Of a stretch of DNA of 64,000 nt, positions 8,990 through 16,565 are shown piece by piece. The DNA is from Chitinophagales bacterium (GTDB lineage: Bacteria > Bacteroidota > Bacteroidia > Chitinophagales > BACL12): NCBI GenBank assembly GCA_020636645.1, contig JACJXO010000007.1:46668-110667 (forward strand), written 5' to 3'. The notes beneath the pieces are model-generated. The model worked only from the letters and a program-made list of their open reading frames with translations. It had not been told where the DNA came from and made no database searches. A program made the translations under genes and the position numbers. Each line of letters starts with the position of its first letter. Position 1 is the first letter of the stretch.

Positions 8990-10033
8990 GTGTCAGCAGT
9001 CTTGACAAGCAAATTACCAAGTCATAACGCATCACTGGCCGGTCTCCATACCTTCGGCATAGACTGCAAAGCTTCATTACTGTTCACGGTGAAGCAACAG
9101 GATGATCTGCAAGTACTTCAGGAACTTCTAAGACAGTATCCTACATTCCTGATTCTGGGCGGCGGAAGCAATATCCTGTTCACGAAAGACTATCCAGGCC
9201 TGATTGTGCTTAACAGGATCAAGGGTATATCTGCACAACCAGATCCTGACAACGACCGTTTTGTGCTGCTTACTGCAGCCGGTGGTGAAGTGTGGCATGA
9301 TGTGGTTCTCTATGCTGTGCAAAAAGGCTGGGGAGGCCTGGAAAACCTCTCTCTGATACCCGGAACGGTTGGCGCTGCACCCATTCAGAATATCGGTGCC
9401 TATGGGGTAGAACTGAAAGATGTATTTCATCACCTGGAAGCCCTCGATCTGGAAACCGGTGAATTGCATACATTCGACAAGGCCAATTGTATGTTCGGGT
9501 ATCGCAACAGCATCTTCAAACACGAACTGGCCGGTAAATATCTCATCACCTCTGTCACTTTGAGGCTGGATACTCGTCCGGAACTCAGACTTTCATATGG
9601 TGCCATTCAGGATACACTGGATGCCATGGGAATAACTGAACCGAACATTGCAGATGTAAGTCAGGCCGTCATCAGCATCCGGCAAAGTAAATTACCAGAC
9701 CCGGCAGAACTCGGTAATGCAGGATCATTCTTCAAGAATCCGGAGATCAGCAGAAAACATTATGAACAATTACAAATGGAGTATCCGGACATACCAGGTT
9801 ACCCAGGTTCTGCCGCCGACCTTGTAAAAGTTCCGGCAGGATGGCTGATCGAGACCTGCGGTTGGAAAGGCCGACGCACGGGTAATACCGGTGCACACAG
9901 CAAACAAGCATTGGTGCTGGTAAATTATGGCAATGCCACTGGTATAGAGATCTGGGAACACGCCCAGCGCATCATGCGCAACATCAAAGAAAGATTCGAG
10001 ATCAGCCTCACGCCGGAAGTCAATGTGATCTGA
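8990..10033 (+). CDS. murB: UDP-N-acetylmuramate dehydrogenase (UDP-N-acetylenolpyruvoylglucosamine reductase)
   Basis: MurB reduces UDP-GlcNAc-enolpyruvate to UDP-MurNAc with FAD and NADPH, the second committed step of peptidoglycan synthesis. Motifs visible: HTFGIDCKA at the N-terminus, ILGGGSNILF (FAD binding), SLIPGTVGAAPIQNIGAYG, FGYRNS, GNAGSFFKNP carrying the catalytic Ser, and a C-terminal LTPEVNVI with the proton-relay Glu. This is the E. coli-like type I form. There is no ATG: the GTG at 8990 is chosen, and the TTG at 9002 is possible. Length (347) is normal. Confidence 0.95.
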   Translation: MSAVLTSKLPSHNASLAGLHTFGIDCKASLLFTVKQQDDLQVLQELLRQYPTFLILGGGSNILFTKDYPGLIVLNRIKGISAQPDPDNDRFVLLTAAGGEVWHDVVLYAVQKGWGGLENLSLIPGTVGAAPIQNIGAYGVELKDVFHHLEALDLETGELHTFDKANCMFGYRNSIFKHELAGKYLITSVTLRLDTRPELRLSYGAIQDTLDAMGITEPNIADVSQAVISIRQSKLPDPAELGNAGSFFKNPEISRKHYEQLQMEYPDIPGYPGSAADLVKVPAGWLIETCGWKGRRTGNTGAHSKQALVLVNYGNATGIEIWEHAQRIMRNIKERFEISLTPEVNVI

Positions 10034-10076
10034 GAATTCGTTCTATTCAAGCAGTAACTTGTTCCCCCAGATTTCA

Positions 10077-10097
10077 CCACTCACCACTCACCACTCA
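10077..10097. repeat. Three heptamers (CCACTCA), family B
   Basis: Three exact tandem copies of CCACTCA directly precede the CTA at 10098-10100, the complement of the TAG stop of the minus-strand SDR gene. The same heptamer style reappears at 47.3 and 63.8 kb. The rest of the 64-bp murB-SDR gap has no terminator. Confidence 0.85.
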
Positions 10098-10961
10098 CTA
10101 TTTCTTCCGCATCTTCTCCATCATATCCCACAACTGATCCGGAACTTTCTCCAGCACATTCATTTCGCCGGCACCCTTCAGCCATTCGCCGCCGTCTATC
10201 ACAATGACTTCACCATTCACATATGCACTGAAATCTGACATCAGATAGGCTGCCAGGTTGGCCAGCTCCTGGTGATGCCCTACCCTGCCCATCGGCACTT
10301 TTTTCTTCATGTCCAGATCATCTTCCAGTCCCGGAGGCACCAGGCGACTCCAGGCACCTTCTGTTGGAAAAGGTCCCGGTGCAATGGCATTAAGCCTGAT
10401 ACCGTATTTCGCCCACTCTACAGCCAGCGACCGGGTCAGGGCGATCACCCCCGCCTTACCACAGGCACTGGGTACTACGTATCCGCTACCGGTAAATGCG
10501 TAGGTAGTGGTGATGCTGAGTACCGTACCGGAGATCTTCTTTTCTATCCAATACTTGCCTAAAGCCAGCGTGCAGTTATATGAACCTTTCAGCACGATAT
10601 CAACCACTGTGTCAAATGCCCGGTGACTCAGTCGTTCTGTCGGCGATATGAAATTACCTGCTGCATTGTTCAGCAATCCGTCCACCTGTCCGAAGGCATC
10701 AACAGCCTGTTGCAGCATTTGCTCCACTTCCTCATAAATCCTGACATCGCAAGCCACTGCCAGCGCCTTCCCCCCTGTTTCGGCCTGGAGTTCATCTGCG
10801 GTTTTCTGAAGCACATCCAGTTTCCGGCTGGAGATTACCACACTGGCACCAAGTTCCATAAGATATTTACTCATGGACCTGCCAAGTCCTGTTCCGCCCC
10901 CGGTCACTATAAAGGTCTTCCCCTTCAGGGCATTGTCGCGTAACATCGGCTGATCGTACAT
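10098..10961 (-). CDS. SDR oxidoreductase, 2,4-dienoyl-CoA reductase-like
   Basis: 287 residues from the ATG at 10961 (an ATG two codons earlier, 10967, is also possible). A Rossmann-fold short-chain dehydrogenase: TGGGTGLG (20-27) binds the nucleotide, NNAAGN (98-103) is the structural motif. The usual YxxxK reads SACGK. Instead, a Tyr in SITTTYAF (Tyr154) stands 15 residues before Lys169, the arrangement known from mammalian DECR1. The C-terminal PGP-GA and VIDGGEWL segments agree. It should remove the double bond of 2,4-dienoyl-CoA with NADPH during beta-oxidation of unsaturated fatty acids. It is divergent to a thioesterase. Confidence 0.88.
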   Translation of the reverse strand: MYDQPMLRDNALKGKTFIVTGGGTGLGRSMSKYLMELGASVVISSRKLDVLQKTADELQAETGGKALAVACDVRIYEEVEQMLQQAVDAFGQVDGLLNNAAGNFISPTERLSHRAFDTVVDIVLKGSYNCTLALGKYWIEKKISGTVLSITTTYAFTGSGYVVPSACGKAGVIALTRSLAVEWAKYGIRLNAIAPGPFPTEGAWSRLVPPGLEDDLDMKKKVPMGRVGHHQELANLAAYLMSDFSAYVNGEVIVIDGGEWLKGAGEMNVLEKVPDQLWDMMEKMRKK

Positions 10962-11002
10962 AATCATTGTATTATTGCATTAAAAGTAAGGAAAGACCTG
11001 CT

Positions 11003-11392
11003 ATGCATACCACTGAGATCACAGTTCGTGGTTTTGACTGCGACATATACGCCCACGTGAACAATGCACGTTATCTGGAATACCTGGAAGCCTGTCGCTG
11101 GGACTGGGTGAATGCCACCGGCGCAACAGAGTATTTTGCCAGACGCAAAATGAGCTTTGTTGTGGTGAATATCAACATCGATTACAGAAGACCCGCTGTG
11201 CTGAACGATGTGTTGCTGGTATCCGTAAGGAAAGACGAAGTTGGAAACAAGAGCGCCCGTGTTAAACAAACCGTAATAAGAAAGTCAGACGATAAACTCA
11301 TAGCTGAAGCCACCATCACTTTTGCCATGGTGGACAACACCACCGGTAAAACGGTGGAGATCACAGAAGATATGCTGCCCTATTTCGACTGA
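11003..11392 (+). CDS. Acyl-CoA thioesterase, 4HBT hotdog fold
   Basis: 129 residues from the ATG at 11003; a longer frame back to 10967 overlaps the neighbouring start region and adds nothing conserved. The N-terminus has the YbgC/4HBT signature DIYAHVNNARYLEYLEACR, with Asp followed by HVNNARY. Hotdog-fold thioesterases of this type hydrolyse acyl-CoA or acyl-ACP esters; chain length cannot be told. It is divergent from the dienoyl-CoA reductase-like gene, which suggests a link to fatty acid turnover. Its TGA stop abuts the stop of the next, convergent gene with no bases between. Confidence 0.88.
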   Translation: MHTTEITVRGFDCDIYAHVNNARYLEYLEACRWDWVNATGATEYFARRKMSFVVVNINIDYRRPAVLNDVLLVSVRKDEVGNKSARVKQTVIRKSDDKLIAEATITFAMVDNTTGKTVEITEDMLPYFD

Positions 11393-12688
11393 TCAGCTGA
11401 ACTGCAAACTGCGCAGTGCTGCACCCAGTTTCTCCATGGATGCATCCACATCTTCCATCCTGCAGGTGCCTACACTCAGCCGGAACCAGGGTGATTCCCG
11501 GCCTGTTCCAAACGCATAGAAAGGAACGATCGCCAGGCCGGCATCCTGTAATAAGTAACGGGTAACTGCTGCCATGTCGGTCAGCTGCTCACCTGATTGG
11601 GTTGTGGCACCACGCAGGTCAATTCGTACTGTCAGATAGATCGCAGCCTGTGGTGCGATACAGTCAACCGGGAAACCGCTTGCCTTCAGGTGCTGAAAGT
11701 GCCTGTAGAATCCTTCCAGTCTTTGATGAAGTGCTGCTTTATACGTTTCCAGATAGCTCTGTACGGCCTCGTCATCTTCCAGAAATGCAGCCGCTGCCAC
11801 CTGCTCAGGTTTGGGGCTCCACGCACCGATATGTGAAAGTATGGCCCGCATCTTTGCGATGATATGCGGTGGTCCTGCCGACCAGCCCACACGCACACCG
11901 GTAGCGGCAAAGGCTTTCGACAGGCCGTCAATATAAATCGTATAAGGTCTGACCCCCGGCACCAGGCTGACCGGATCATGATGCATCGTTTCACCATAGG
12001 TCAGGGTCCAGTATAACTGGTCATACAACAGATAAACAGGCTTTTGCTTACCGGCTCTTCTCGCATTTTCTTCCACCACCAGCTCACACACACTGGTCAG
12101 CGCTTCCTTAGAAAACGTCGTGCCTGTTGGGTTCAGTGGTGAACAAAGGGCGATGAGGGTAGCATCACCGATATGAGGTTTCAGATCATCGGCCGTTGGC
12201 ATGAAATGATTGGCTGCACTGGTTTCGATCTCCACCGGAACACCGCCACTCAAATGCGTGTAATGGTTGTTGTTCCAGGAAGGGAGCGGATATATGATCT
12301 TGTCTCCGGGATCCACTACAGACATATAAGCTGCATAGATCAATGGTCTTCCCCCACCGCTGATCAGAATATCGTCAGGTGAATAAGTTAATCCAAGCCC
12401 TTTCTCCAGAAAATGGCTGACCGCCTTCCGAAGAGGTTCTATACCATTGGCGGCCGGGTAATTGGTCTGTTTGCTGCGATACGCCTGTATGATCTTTTCT
12501 TCCAGAGCTTCGGGTATAGGAAATACCTGCGGATCAAAATCGCCAATGGTGAAATTGTATATCTGTTCTCCCTGCTGGATGCGTTTGTTAATATCAGCCG
12601 CCAGTTTGATGATCTCGGAGCCGATCAGGTTAGCGGCCATTTGTGAAACCTGGGGTACGGAAGGTGCAGACATACTAGTTTGGGTCAT
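11393..12688 (-). CDS. Pyridoxal-phosphate aminotransferase, class I/II
   Basis: 431 residues from the ATG at 12688; the extra 15 codons of the open frame run into the promoter region. Fold type I aminotransferase of the aspartate/aromatic group: the N-terminal FTIGDFDP and NYPAANGIEPLR, SPLNPTGT, YDQLY (Asp contacting the PLP ring nitrogen), and the Schiff-base lysine in GLSKAFAATGVRVGW (Lys258). The C-terminal RLSVGT carries the carboxylate-binding Arg. An amino donor cannot be assigned; it is one of the general aspartate aminotransferase-like enzymes. It has no co-directional partner close by and converges on the thioesterase. Confidence 0.88.
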   Translation of the reverse strand: MTQTSMSAPSVPQVSQMAANLIGSEIIKLAADINKRIQQGEQIYNFTIGDFDPQVFPIPEALEEKIIQAYRSKQTNYPAANGIEPLRKAVSHFLEKGLGLTYSPDDILISGGGRPLIYAAYMSVVDPGDKIIYPLPSWNNNHYTHLSGGVPVEIETSAANHFMPTADDLKPHIGDATLIALCSPLNPTGTTFSKEALTSVCELVVEENARRAGKQKPVYLLYDQLYWTLTYGETMHHDPVSLVPGVRPYTIYIDGLSKAFAATGVRVGWSAGPPHIIAKMRAILSHIGAWSPKPEQVAAAAFLEDDEAVQSYLETYKAALHQRLEGFYRHFQHLKASGFPVDCIAPQAAIYLTVRIDLRGATTQSGEQLTDMAAVTRYLLQDAGLAIVPFYAFGTGRESPWFRLSVGTCRMEDVDASMEKLGAALRSLQFS

Positions 12689-12748
12689 GCTTGCAAAATA
12701 AACAAAACGACGGGATTTTAGTATGACCTGCAACGGTCTTCAGGCTGG

Positions 12749-13147
12749 TCAGTCCCGATAGGCACTCAGGCTCCTGTCAACCGTTGAACCAAAGCCACCA
12801 GCTCCCCCGGAAAAGGAATGATCCTCCAGTTTTATGAAGTCGGAACCGATGTAATAGGAAAAGGAATAGGCAGACCCGTAGGTGATATATTCGGTTGAAT
12901 GAAGGATCATCAGGACCTTGCGTTCTCCGAAAGAGGGACTACTGATATTCAACGAGTCTTCGCCTATCATACTCAATATGATGGTTTCGGAATAGGTACT
13001 GTCATTAGTAGTGGTCACCCCGCTGATGGTGGTCGAACTGTGATATGTTACCGTTCCGCTGTAAGTCGAGTTATAAAAATCCAGTAATGGCTCATCCTTA
13101 GTACAACCGGCCATCAGTAACAGGAGAAAAATATGGGGATATTTCAT
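12749..13147 (-). CDS. Small lipoprotein of unknown function
   Basis: 132 residues from the ATG at 13147, which lies 2 bp past the selD stop; an in-frame GTG at 13153 overlaps that stop. The N-terminus is a lipoprotein signal with lipobox LMAGC. The mature part is rich in Ser, Thr and Tyr, likely a small beta-sandwich, with no recognised domain. It is the last gene of a mnmH-selD-lipoprotein run, but nothing in it suggests a part in selenium metabolism. Confidence 0.72.
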   Translation of the reverse strand: MKYPHIFLLLLMAGCTKDEPLLDFYNSTYSGTVTYHSSTTISGVTTTNDSTYSETIILSMIGEDSLNISSPSFGERKVLMILHSTEYITYGSAYSFSYYIGSDFIKLEDHSFSGGAGGFGSTVDRSLSAYRD

Positions 13148-13149
13148 GA

Positions 13150-14202
13150 TCACGAATATACATGTATCACATGGGAAGATCTTTCGGTCAACCTTCCCAG
13201 CGAAGTCAACTTCATGTCATATTGCTCCATTACCTGATGAAATGCCTCTTCCCCTTCCGGGTGCACAGCCACCAGAAGTCCGCCACTCGTTTGCGGATCG
13301 CACAGCAGGTTACGGGAACGATCATTCAAACCATCCACCAGATGTCCGTATGACTTGAAATTTCTGTTGGTTCCGCCCGGCACACAACCTTCACTCAGGT
13401 AGTGATCAAGAATTGCGGTATCTATGAATGGTACCTTATCCAGAAAAACTTCGGCACTCAGGTCACTACCCTGACACATCTCACTGAGGTGTCCAAGCAA
13501 TCCGAAACCGGTCACATCGGTCATCGCTTCCACATAGTCCAGCTTCCCCAGCACTTCACCGATGCTGTTCAGCTGCATCATCTGAGCAGGTGCAAGTGCA
13601 GCGTGTTCAGGTTGCAGTTTGCCCTTCTTCTGTGCGGTGGTCAGAATGCCTACACCTATCGGTTTGGTCAGAAACAACAGCACCCCGGCACTTGCGCCGC
13701 TGTTCTTCTTCAGGTGTTCGTGTGATACCTGACCAGTTACCGCCAGTCCGAATATCGGCTCCGGGCTGTCAATGCTGTGTCCTCCGGCCAGCGGAATGCC
13801 CGCTTCTGTGCAGGCTTCTCTGGCACCATCCAGCACCAGACCAGCCACTTCGGCAGGCAATTTATCAATAGGCCAGCCAAGAATGGCAATAGCAAGAAGT
13901 GGTTTACCGCCCATAGCATAGACATCACTGATGGCGTTTACAGATGCGATCCTGCCAAACTGCCTGGCATCGTCCACAATGGGCATAAAAAAATCAGTTG
14001 TAGAGATGATGGCCGTGCCATTTCCAATGTCCATGACCGCAGCATCATCACGGGTATCATTGCCCACCAGCAGAGCGTTGAACTGCCCCTGTTTGCCAGC
14101 AAAAGAAAGGATCTCATCCAATACTGCCGGTGCGATCTTACATCCGCAACCGGCTCCATGTGAATAGGCGGTCAGTTTAATGTCATTCAAATTTGTATGC
14201 AT
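13150..14202 (-). CDS. selD: Selenide, water dikinase (selenophosphate synthetase)
   Basis: SelD makes selenophosphate from selenide and ATP. The ATG at 14202 gives 350 residues. The catalytic loop reads SHGAGCGCK, with Cys19 and Lys22 matching the E. coli active site; position 19 is Cys, not selenocysteine. Also seen: GNDTRDDAAV, STTDFFMPIVDD, NAISDVYAMGGKP, AGGHSID and CDPQTSGGLL. The gene overlaps the end of mnmH by 20 bp, so translation is probably coupled. With mnmH alone beside it, selenophosphate is likely used for tRNA selenouridine. Genes for selenocysteine insertion (selA, selB, selC) are not in the window. Confidence 0.96.
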   Translation of the reverse strand: MHTNLNDIKLTAYSHGAGCGCKIAPAVLDEILSFAGKQGQFNALLVGNDTRDDAAVMDIGNGTAIISTTDFFMPIVDDARQFGRIASVNAISDVYAMGGKPLLAIAILGWPIDKLPAEVAGLVLDGAREACTEAGIPLAGGHSIDSPEPIFGLAVTGQVSHEHLKKNSGASAGVLLFLTKPIGVGILTTAQKKGKLQPEHAALAPAQMMQLNSIGEVLGKLDYVEAMTDVTGFGLLGHLSEMCQGSDLSAEVFLDKVPFIDTAILDHYLSEGCVPGGTNRNFKSYGHLVDGLNDRSRNLLCDPQTSGGLLVAVHPEGEEAFHQVMEQYDMKLTSLGRLTERSSHVIHVYS

Positions 14203-15217
14203 ATTTTTCAATTATATTTTTCGATATCATCAACGGATCCACCATCGGCTCTTCCTGGTAAGTTATGGTATCTTCTGCTCTTGAGGAGAGTCCGTACAGA
14301 TAAGCTTTGTCATAATAATACAACGCTTTGGTGGCAGCTTCTTTCAATAGCCCGTTTCTGAATAACTCCAGCGCTTCCTGGTAATGTTGCCCGCCCAATC
14401 GCTTGCGTATCTTCTCCAGCGCTTTTTCAACTGCCTGCACTCCGGGTGCAGCTTCTGTATAATCTTTCACCAGCCATGTGGCACGGGCTTCCACAGGAAT
14501 ATGTAAAAAGAGCACGGGTGCCTGCCGCATCTGCCTCCACCATGCTTCCGGAATAAAGACCCTGCCAATGGAATGGCTTTCATCTTCCAGCCACAATGTT
14601 TTTTCAGGATCTATCGTCTGCAGCTGTTCAAACAGATCATTCTCGAACTGCTCAGTTCCTGGTTGCGCTGCATCCTCCAGGTTGCCAAAGGCACTTCCTT
14701 TATGTTTTGCCAGGCCTTCCAGGTCAATGACCTGCTGGCCGGTAGCTGCCAGTTCACGGAGCACAGCTGTTTTTCCGCTTCCGGTATAACCGCCCAGTAT
14801 CTGAATGCGGAAAGGTTTTTCAAAAGCTCCCAGCACCATACGTCTGTATGCCTTATAACCGCCTTTCAGAACCCGCCCTCTGATGCCTGCCAGCTGCAGC
14901 AGCATGGCCACACTGGCACTTCGCATACCGCCCCGCCAGCAGTGCAGCAGCACCTCTTTATCGCCTGCCAATCTGCGAATGGTGTCCACCAGATCTGCCG
15001 CTTTTGGTCCGGCTATCGAGAGCCCTTTGGAAACAGCCGCATCGTGTCCGTTTTCCTTATAGATCTTACCAACCACAGCACGTTCTTCATTGCTGAACAA
15101 GGGCAGGCTGATGGCTCCTGGAATATGAGCATGAGCAAACTCTGCCGGCGACCGAACATCCACCACCAGCTGAGCCTTTCCATGCAGAATCTTTTCGGGT
15201 TCCACTGATGGCCACAT
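14183..15217 (-). CDS. mnmH: tRNA 2-selenouridine synthase
   Basis: MnmH (SelU, YbbB) replaces sulfur by selenium at the wobble 2-thiouridine of tRNAs for Lys, Glu and Gln, by way of a geranylated intermediate. Residues 1-125 form a rhodanese domain with VVDVRSPAEF and the catalytic loop CWRGGMRS (Cys93). The C-terminal half is a P-loop domain with GGYTGSGKT (142-150). Length 344 is close to the E. coli protein. The ATG at 15217 is 4 bases from its -7 box, so the message is practically leaderless. It overlaps selD, which supplies selenophosphate. Confidence 0.96.
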   Translation of the reverse strand: MWPSVEPEKILHGKAQLVVDVRSPAEFAHAHIPGAISLPLFSNEERAVVGKIYKENGHDAAVSKGLSIAGPKAADLVDTIRRLAGDKEVLLHCWRGGMRSASVAMLLQLAGIRGRVLKGGYKAYRRMVLGAFEKPFRIQILGGYTGSGKTAVLRELAATGQQVIDLEGLAKHKGSAFGNLEDAAQPGTEQFENDLFEQLQTIDPEKTLWLEDESHSIGRVFIPEAWWRQMRQAPVLFLHIPVEARATWLVKDYTEAAPGVQAVEKALEKIRKRLGGQHYQEALELFRNGLLKEAATKALYYYDKAYLYGLSSRAEDTITYQEEPMVDPLMISKNIIEKYAYKFE

Positions 15218-15221
15218 GGAA

Positions 15222-15229
15222 CAAAGGTA
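15222..15229 (-). promoter_or_regulatory. -7 element TACCTTTG of mnmH-selD
   Basis: The minus strand reads TACCTTTG, a perfect TAnnTTTG, ending 4 bases before the mnmH ATG. It faces the plus-strand box at 15251-15258 in the same 53-bp divergent gap. Confidence 0.65.
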
Positions 15230-15250
15230 AGCGGCGGTCGTGCTAAGGTG

Positions 15251-15258
15251 TATATTTG
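15251..15258 (+). promoter_or_regulatory. -7 element TATATTTG of the thioredoxin-fold gene
   Basis: A perfect TAnnTTTG match; the ATG at 15271 lies 12 bases downstream. It overlaps an in-frame TTG and is next to an ATG at 15259, both less likely as starts because transcription would begin after or beside them. Confidence 0.6.
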
Positions 15259-15270
15259 ATGCTTGCAGTC

Positions 15271-16443
15271 ATGGCTTCCAATTCAATCAACATCCAAAAA
15301 CTGGCTGGTACCTGGAGAGCTGCCCTGGAAACACCTGCAGGTGAGCTGCCATTTCAACTGGAGATCTATCAGTCAGGAACGGTATGGATAGCAGCTGTCA
15401 TCAATGGTGAAGAACAGCTTACCACCACAGAAATTTACACCGATAGCGGTCATATCACCATCCGCTCAGATATATTCCATTCTGAGATCATAGCTGAAGC
15501 CGATACCTCGTTTAATTCAATGTCAGGTTACTGGGAAGATCTATCCAGAAAAACCGGATACAGACTTCCATTCCGGGCAGACAAAGATGTGTATCACAGG
15601 TTTTCAGAATTTCCGGAAGAGCCAACGGCAGATATAGGCGGAACATGGAAAGTGACATTTACTTCTGACAGCGGAGGAGTAACGATGGCCATTGGGTTGT
15701 TTGAACAGGAGGGAAACCACCTCAGCGGCACCTTTCTGACCAATACGGGCGATTATCGCTTTCTGGAAGGAGAGGTGAACGGTTCAAAATTTGCCCTGTC
15801 AGCCTTCGACGGTTCTCACGCCTTTTTGTTTACCGGAGAATTTGACGGCACCGGTTGCAACGGTATTTTCTGTTCGGGGATCCATTGGCAGGAACAATTC
15901 AACATGGTCAGAGATCATACTTTCGTCCTGGATGATCCGGACATGCTGACCGGATTTGACGGATCAGAACCGCTTACCTTTTGCTTCCCTGATCAGCAAG
16001 GCAATGCAACTTCTCTGACTGACGAATGCTTCCGTAACAAGGTCATCATTGTCCAGATCATGGCATCCTGGTGCCCCAACTGTATGGATGAATCAGCCTT
16101 CCTGTCATCCATTTATGATTCCTTTCAGCCGGAGGGTTTGGAAATCATAGCAGTGGGTTTTGAGCGGGAAACAGCGTTTAAAGAAGTAGCAGAGAACTTC
16201 GACCGTTTGCGGAAAAAACTGGGCATTCGATATACCATGCTACTGGGTGGTGGTGCAGAAAAAAAGGAAGCCGGTGCCGCTTTCCCCACCCTGAGTCGCA
16301 TCCTGGCCTATCCTACCACCCTGATCCTGGATCGGGACCACCGCATCACCGCGGTTCATACAGGCTTCAGCGGCCCTGCTACCGGAAAGATATATGAGGC
16401 ATTCCGGGAGAAAATTATCCGGCATCTTCACAGGGTATTGTGA
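15271..16443 (+). CDS. TlpA-like thioredoxin-fold protein
   Basis: 390 residues from the ATG at 15271. The first 250 residues are a beta-rich region with two similar parts (each with GTW and EGNHLSG- or LPFQLEIY-like strands), perhaps a repeated lipocalin-like fold. The last 140 are a redoxin domain with active-site CPNC in MASWCPNCMDES, and a cis-Pro in AYPTTLILD. TlpA-like proteins reduce disulfides in the periplasm, but here no signal peptide or lipobox is visible and an in-frame stop lies just upstream at 15244. So either it is cytoplasmic or export is unconventional. Confidence 0.82.
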   Translation: MASNSINIQKLAGTWRAALETPAGELPFQLEIYQSGTVWIAAVINGEEQLTTTEIYTDSGHITIRSDIFHSEIIAEADTSFNSMSGYWEDLSRKTGYRLPFRADKDVYHRFSEFPEEPTADIGGTWKVTFTSDSGGVTMAIGLFEQEGNHLSGTFLTNTGDYRFLEGEVNGSKFALSAFDGSHAFLFTGEFDGTGCNGIFCSGIHWQEQFNMVRDHTFVLDDPDMLTGFDGSEPLTFCFPDQQGNATSLTDECFRNKVIIVQIMASWCPNCMDESAFLSSIYDSFQPEGLEIIAVGFERETAFKEVAENFDRLRKKLGIRYTMLLGGGAEKKEAGAAFPTLSRILAYPTTLILDRDHRITAVHTGFSGPATGKIYEAFREKIIRHLHRVL

Positions 16444-16473
16444 TGGGTTGTTGTAAATAATTTGCAGGCGATA

Positions 16474-16481
16474 TATCTTTG
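16474..16481 (+). promoter_or_regulatory. Promoter of tRNA-Gln (-7 TATCTTTG, -33 TTG)
   Basis: A perfect -7 TATCTTTG with a TTG at 16451-16453, spacer 20 bases, which fits the Bacteroidota TTG-N17-23-TAnnTTTG layout. The tRNA begins 11 bases after the box. Confidence 0.75.
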
Positions 16482-16491
16482 CCACTCCTTT

Positions 16492-16564
16492 TGGCCGATG
16501 GTGTAATTGGCAACACGTCTGATTTTGGTTCAGAAGAGTCCAGGTTCGACCCCTGGTCGGCCAA
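16492..16564 (+). tRNA. tRNA-Gln (anticodon UUG)
   Basis: A cloverleaf can be drawn by hand. The acceptor stem pairs TGGCCGA (16492-16498) with TCGGCCA (16557-16563). The D stem is GTGT/ACAC, and the anticodon stem TCTGA/TCAGA encloses the 7-base loop TTTTGGT, giving anticodon TTG. The T stem CCAGG/CCTGG has a TTCGACC loop. The CCA end is not encoded. tRNA-Gln(UUG) is one of the substrates of MnmH, encoded 1 kb to the left. It has its own promoter and terminator. Confidence 0.96.
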
Positions 16565-16565
16565 C

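Noticed and set aside
8932..9012. Longer start for the T9SS gene at 7447-8931, reaching 9012
   Set aside because: It would overlap the murB promoter and lose the signal peptide that begins at 8931.
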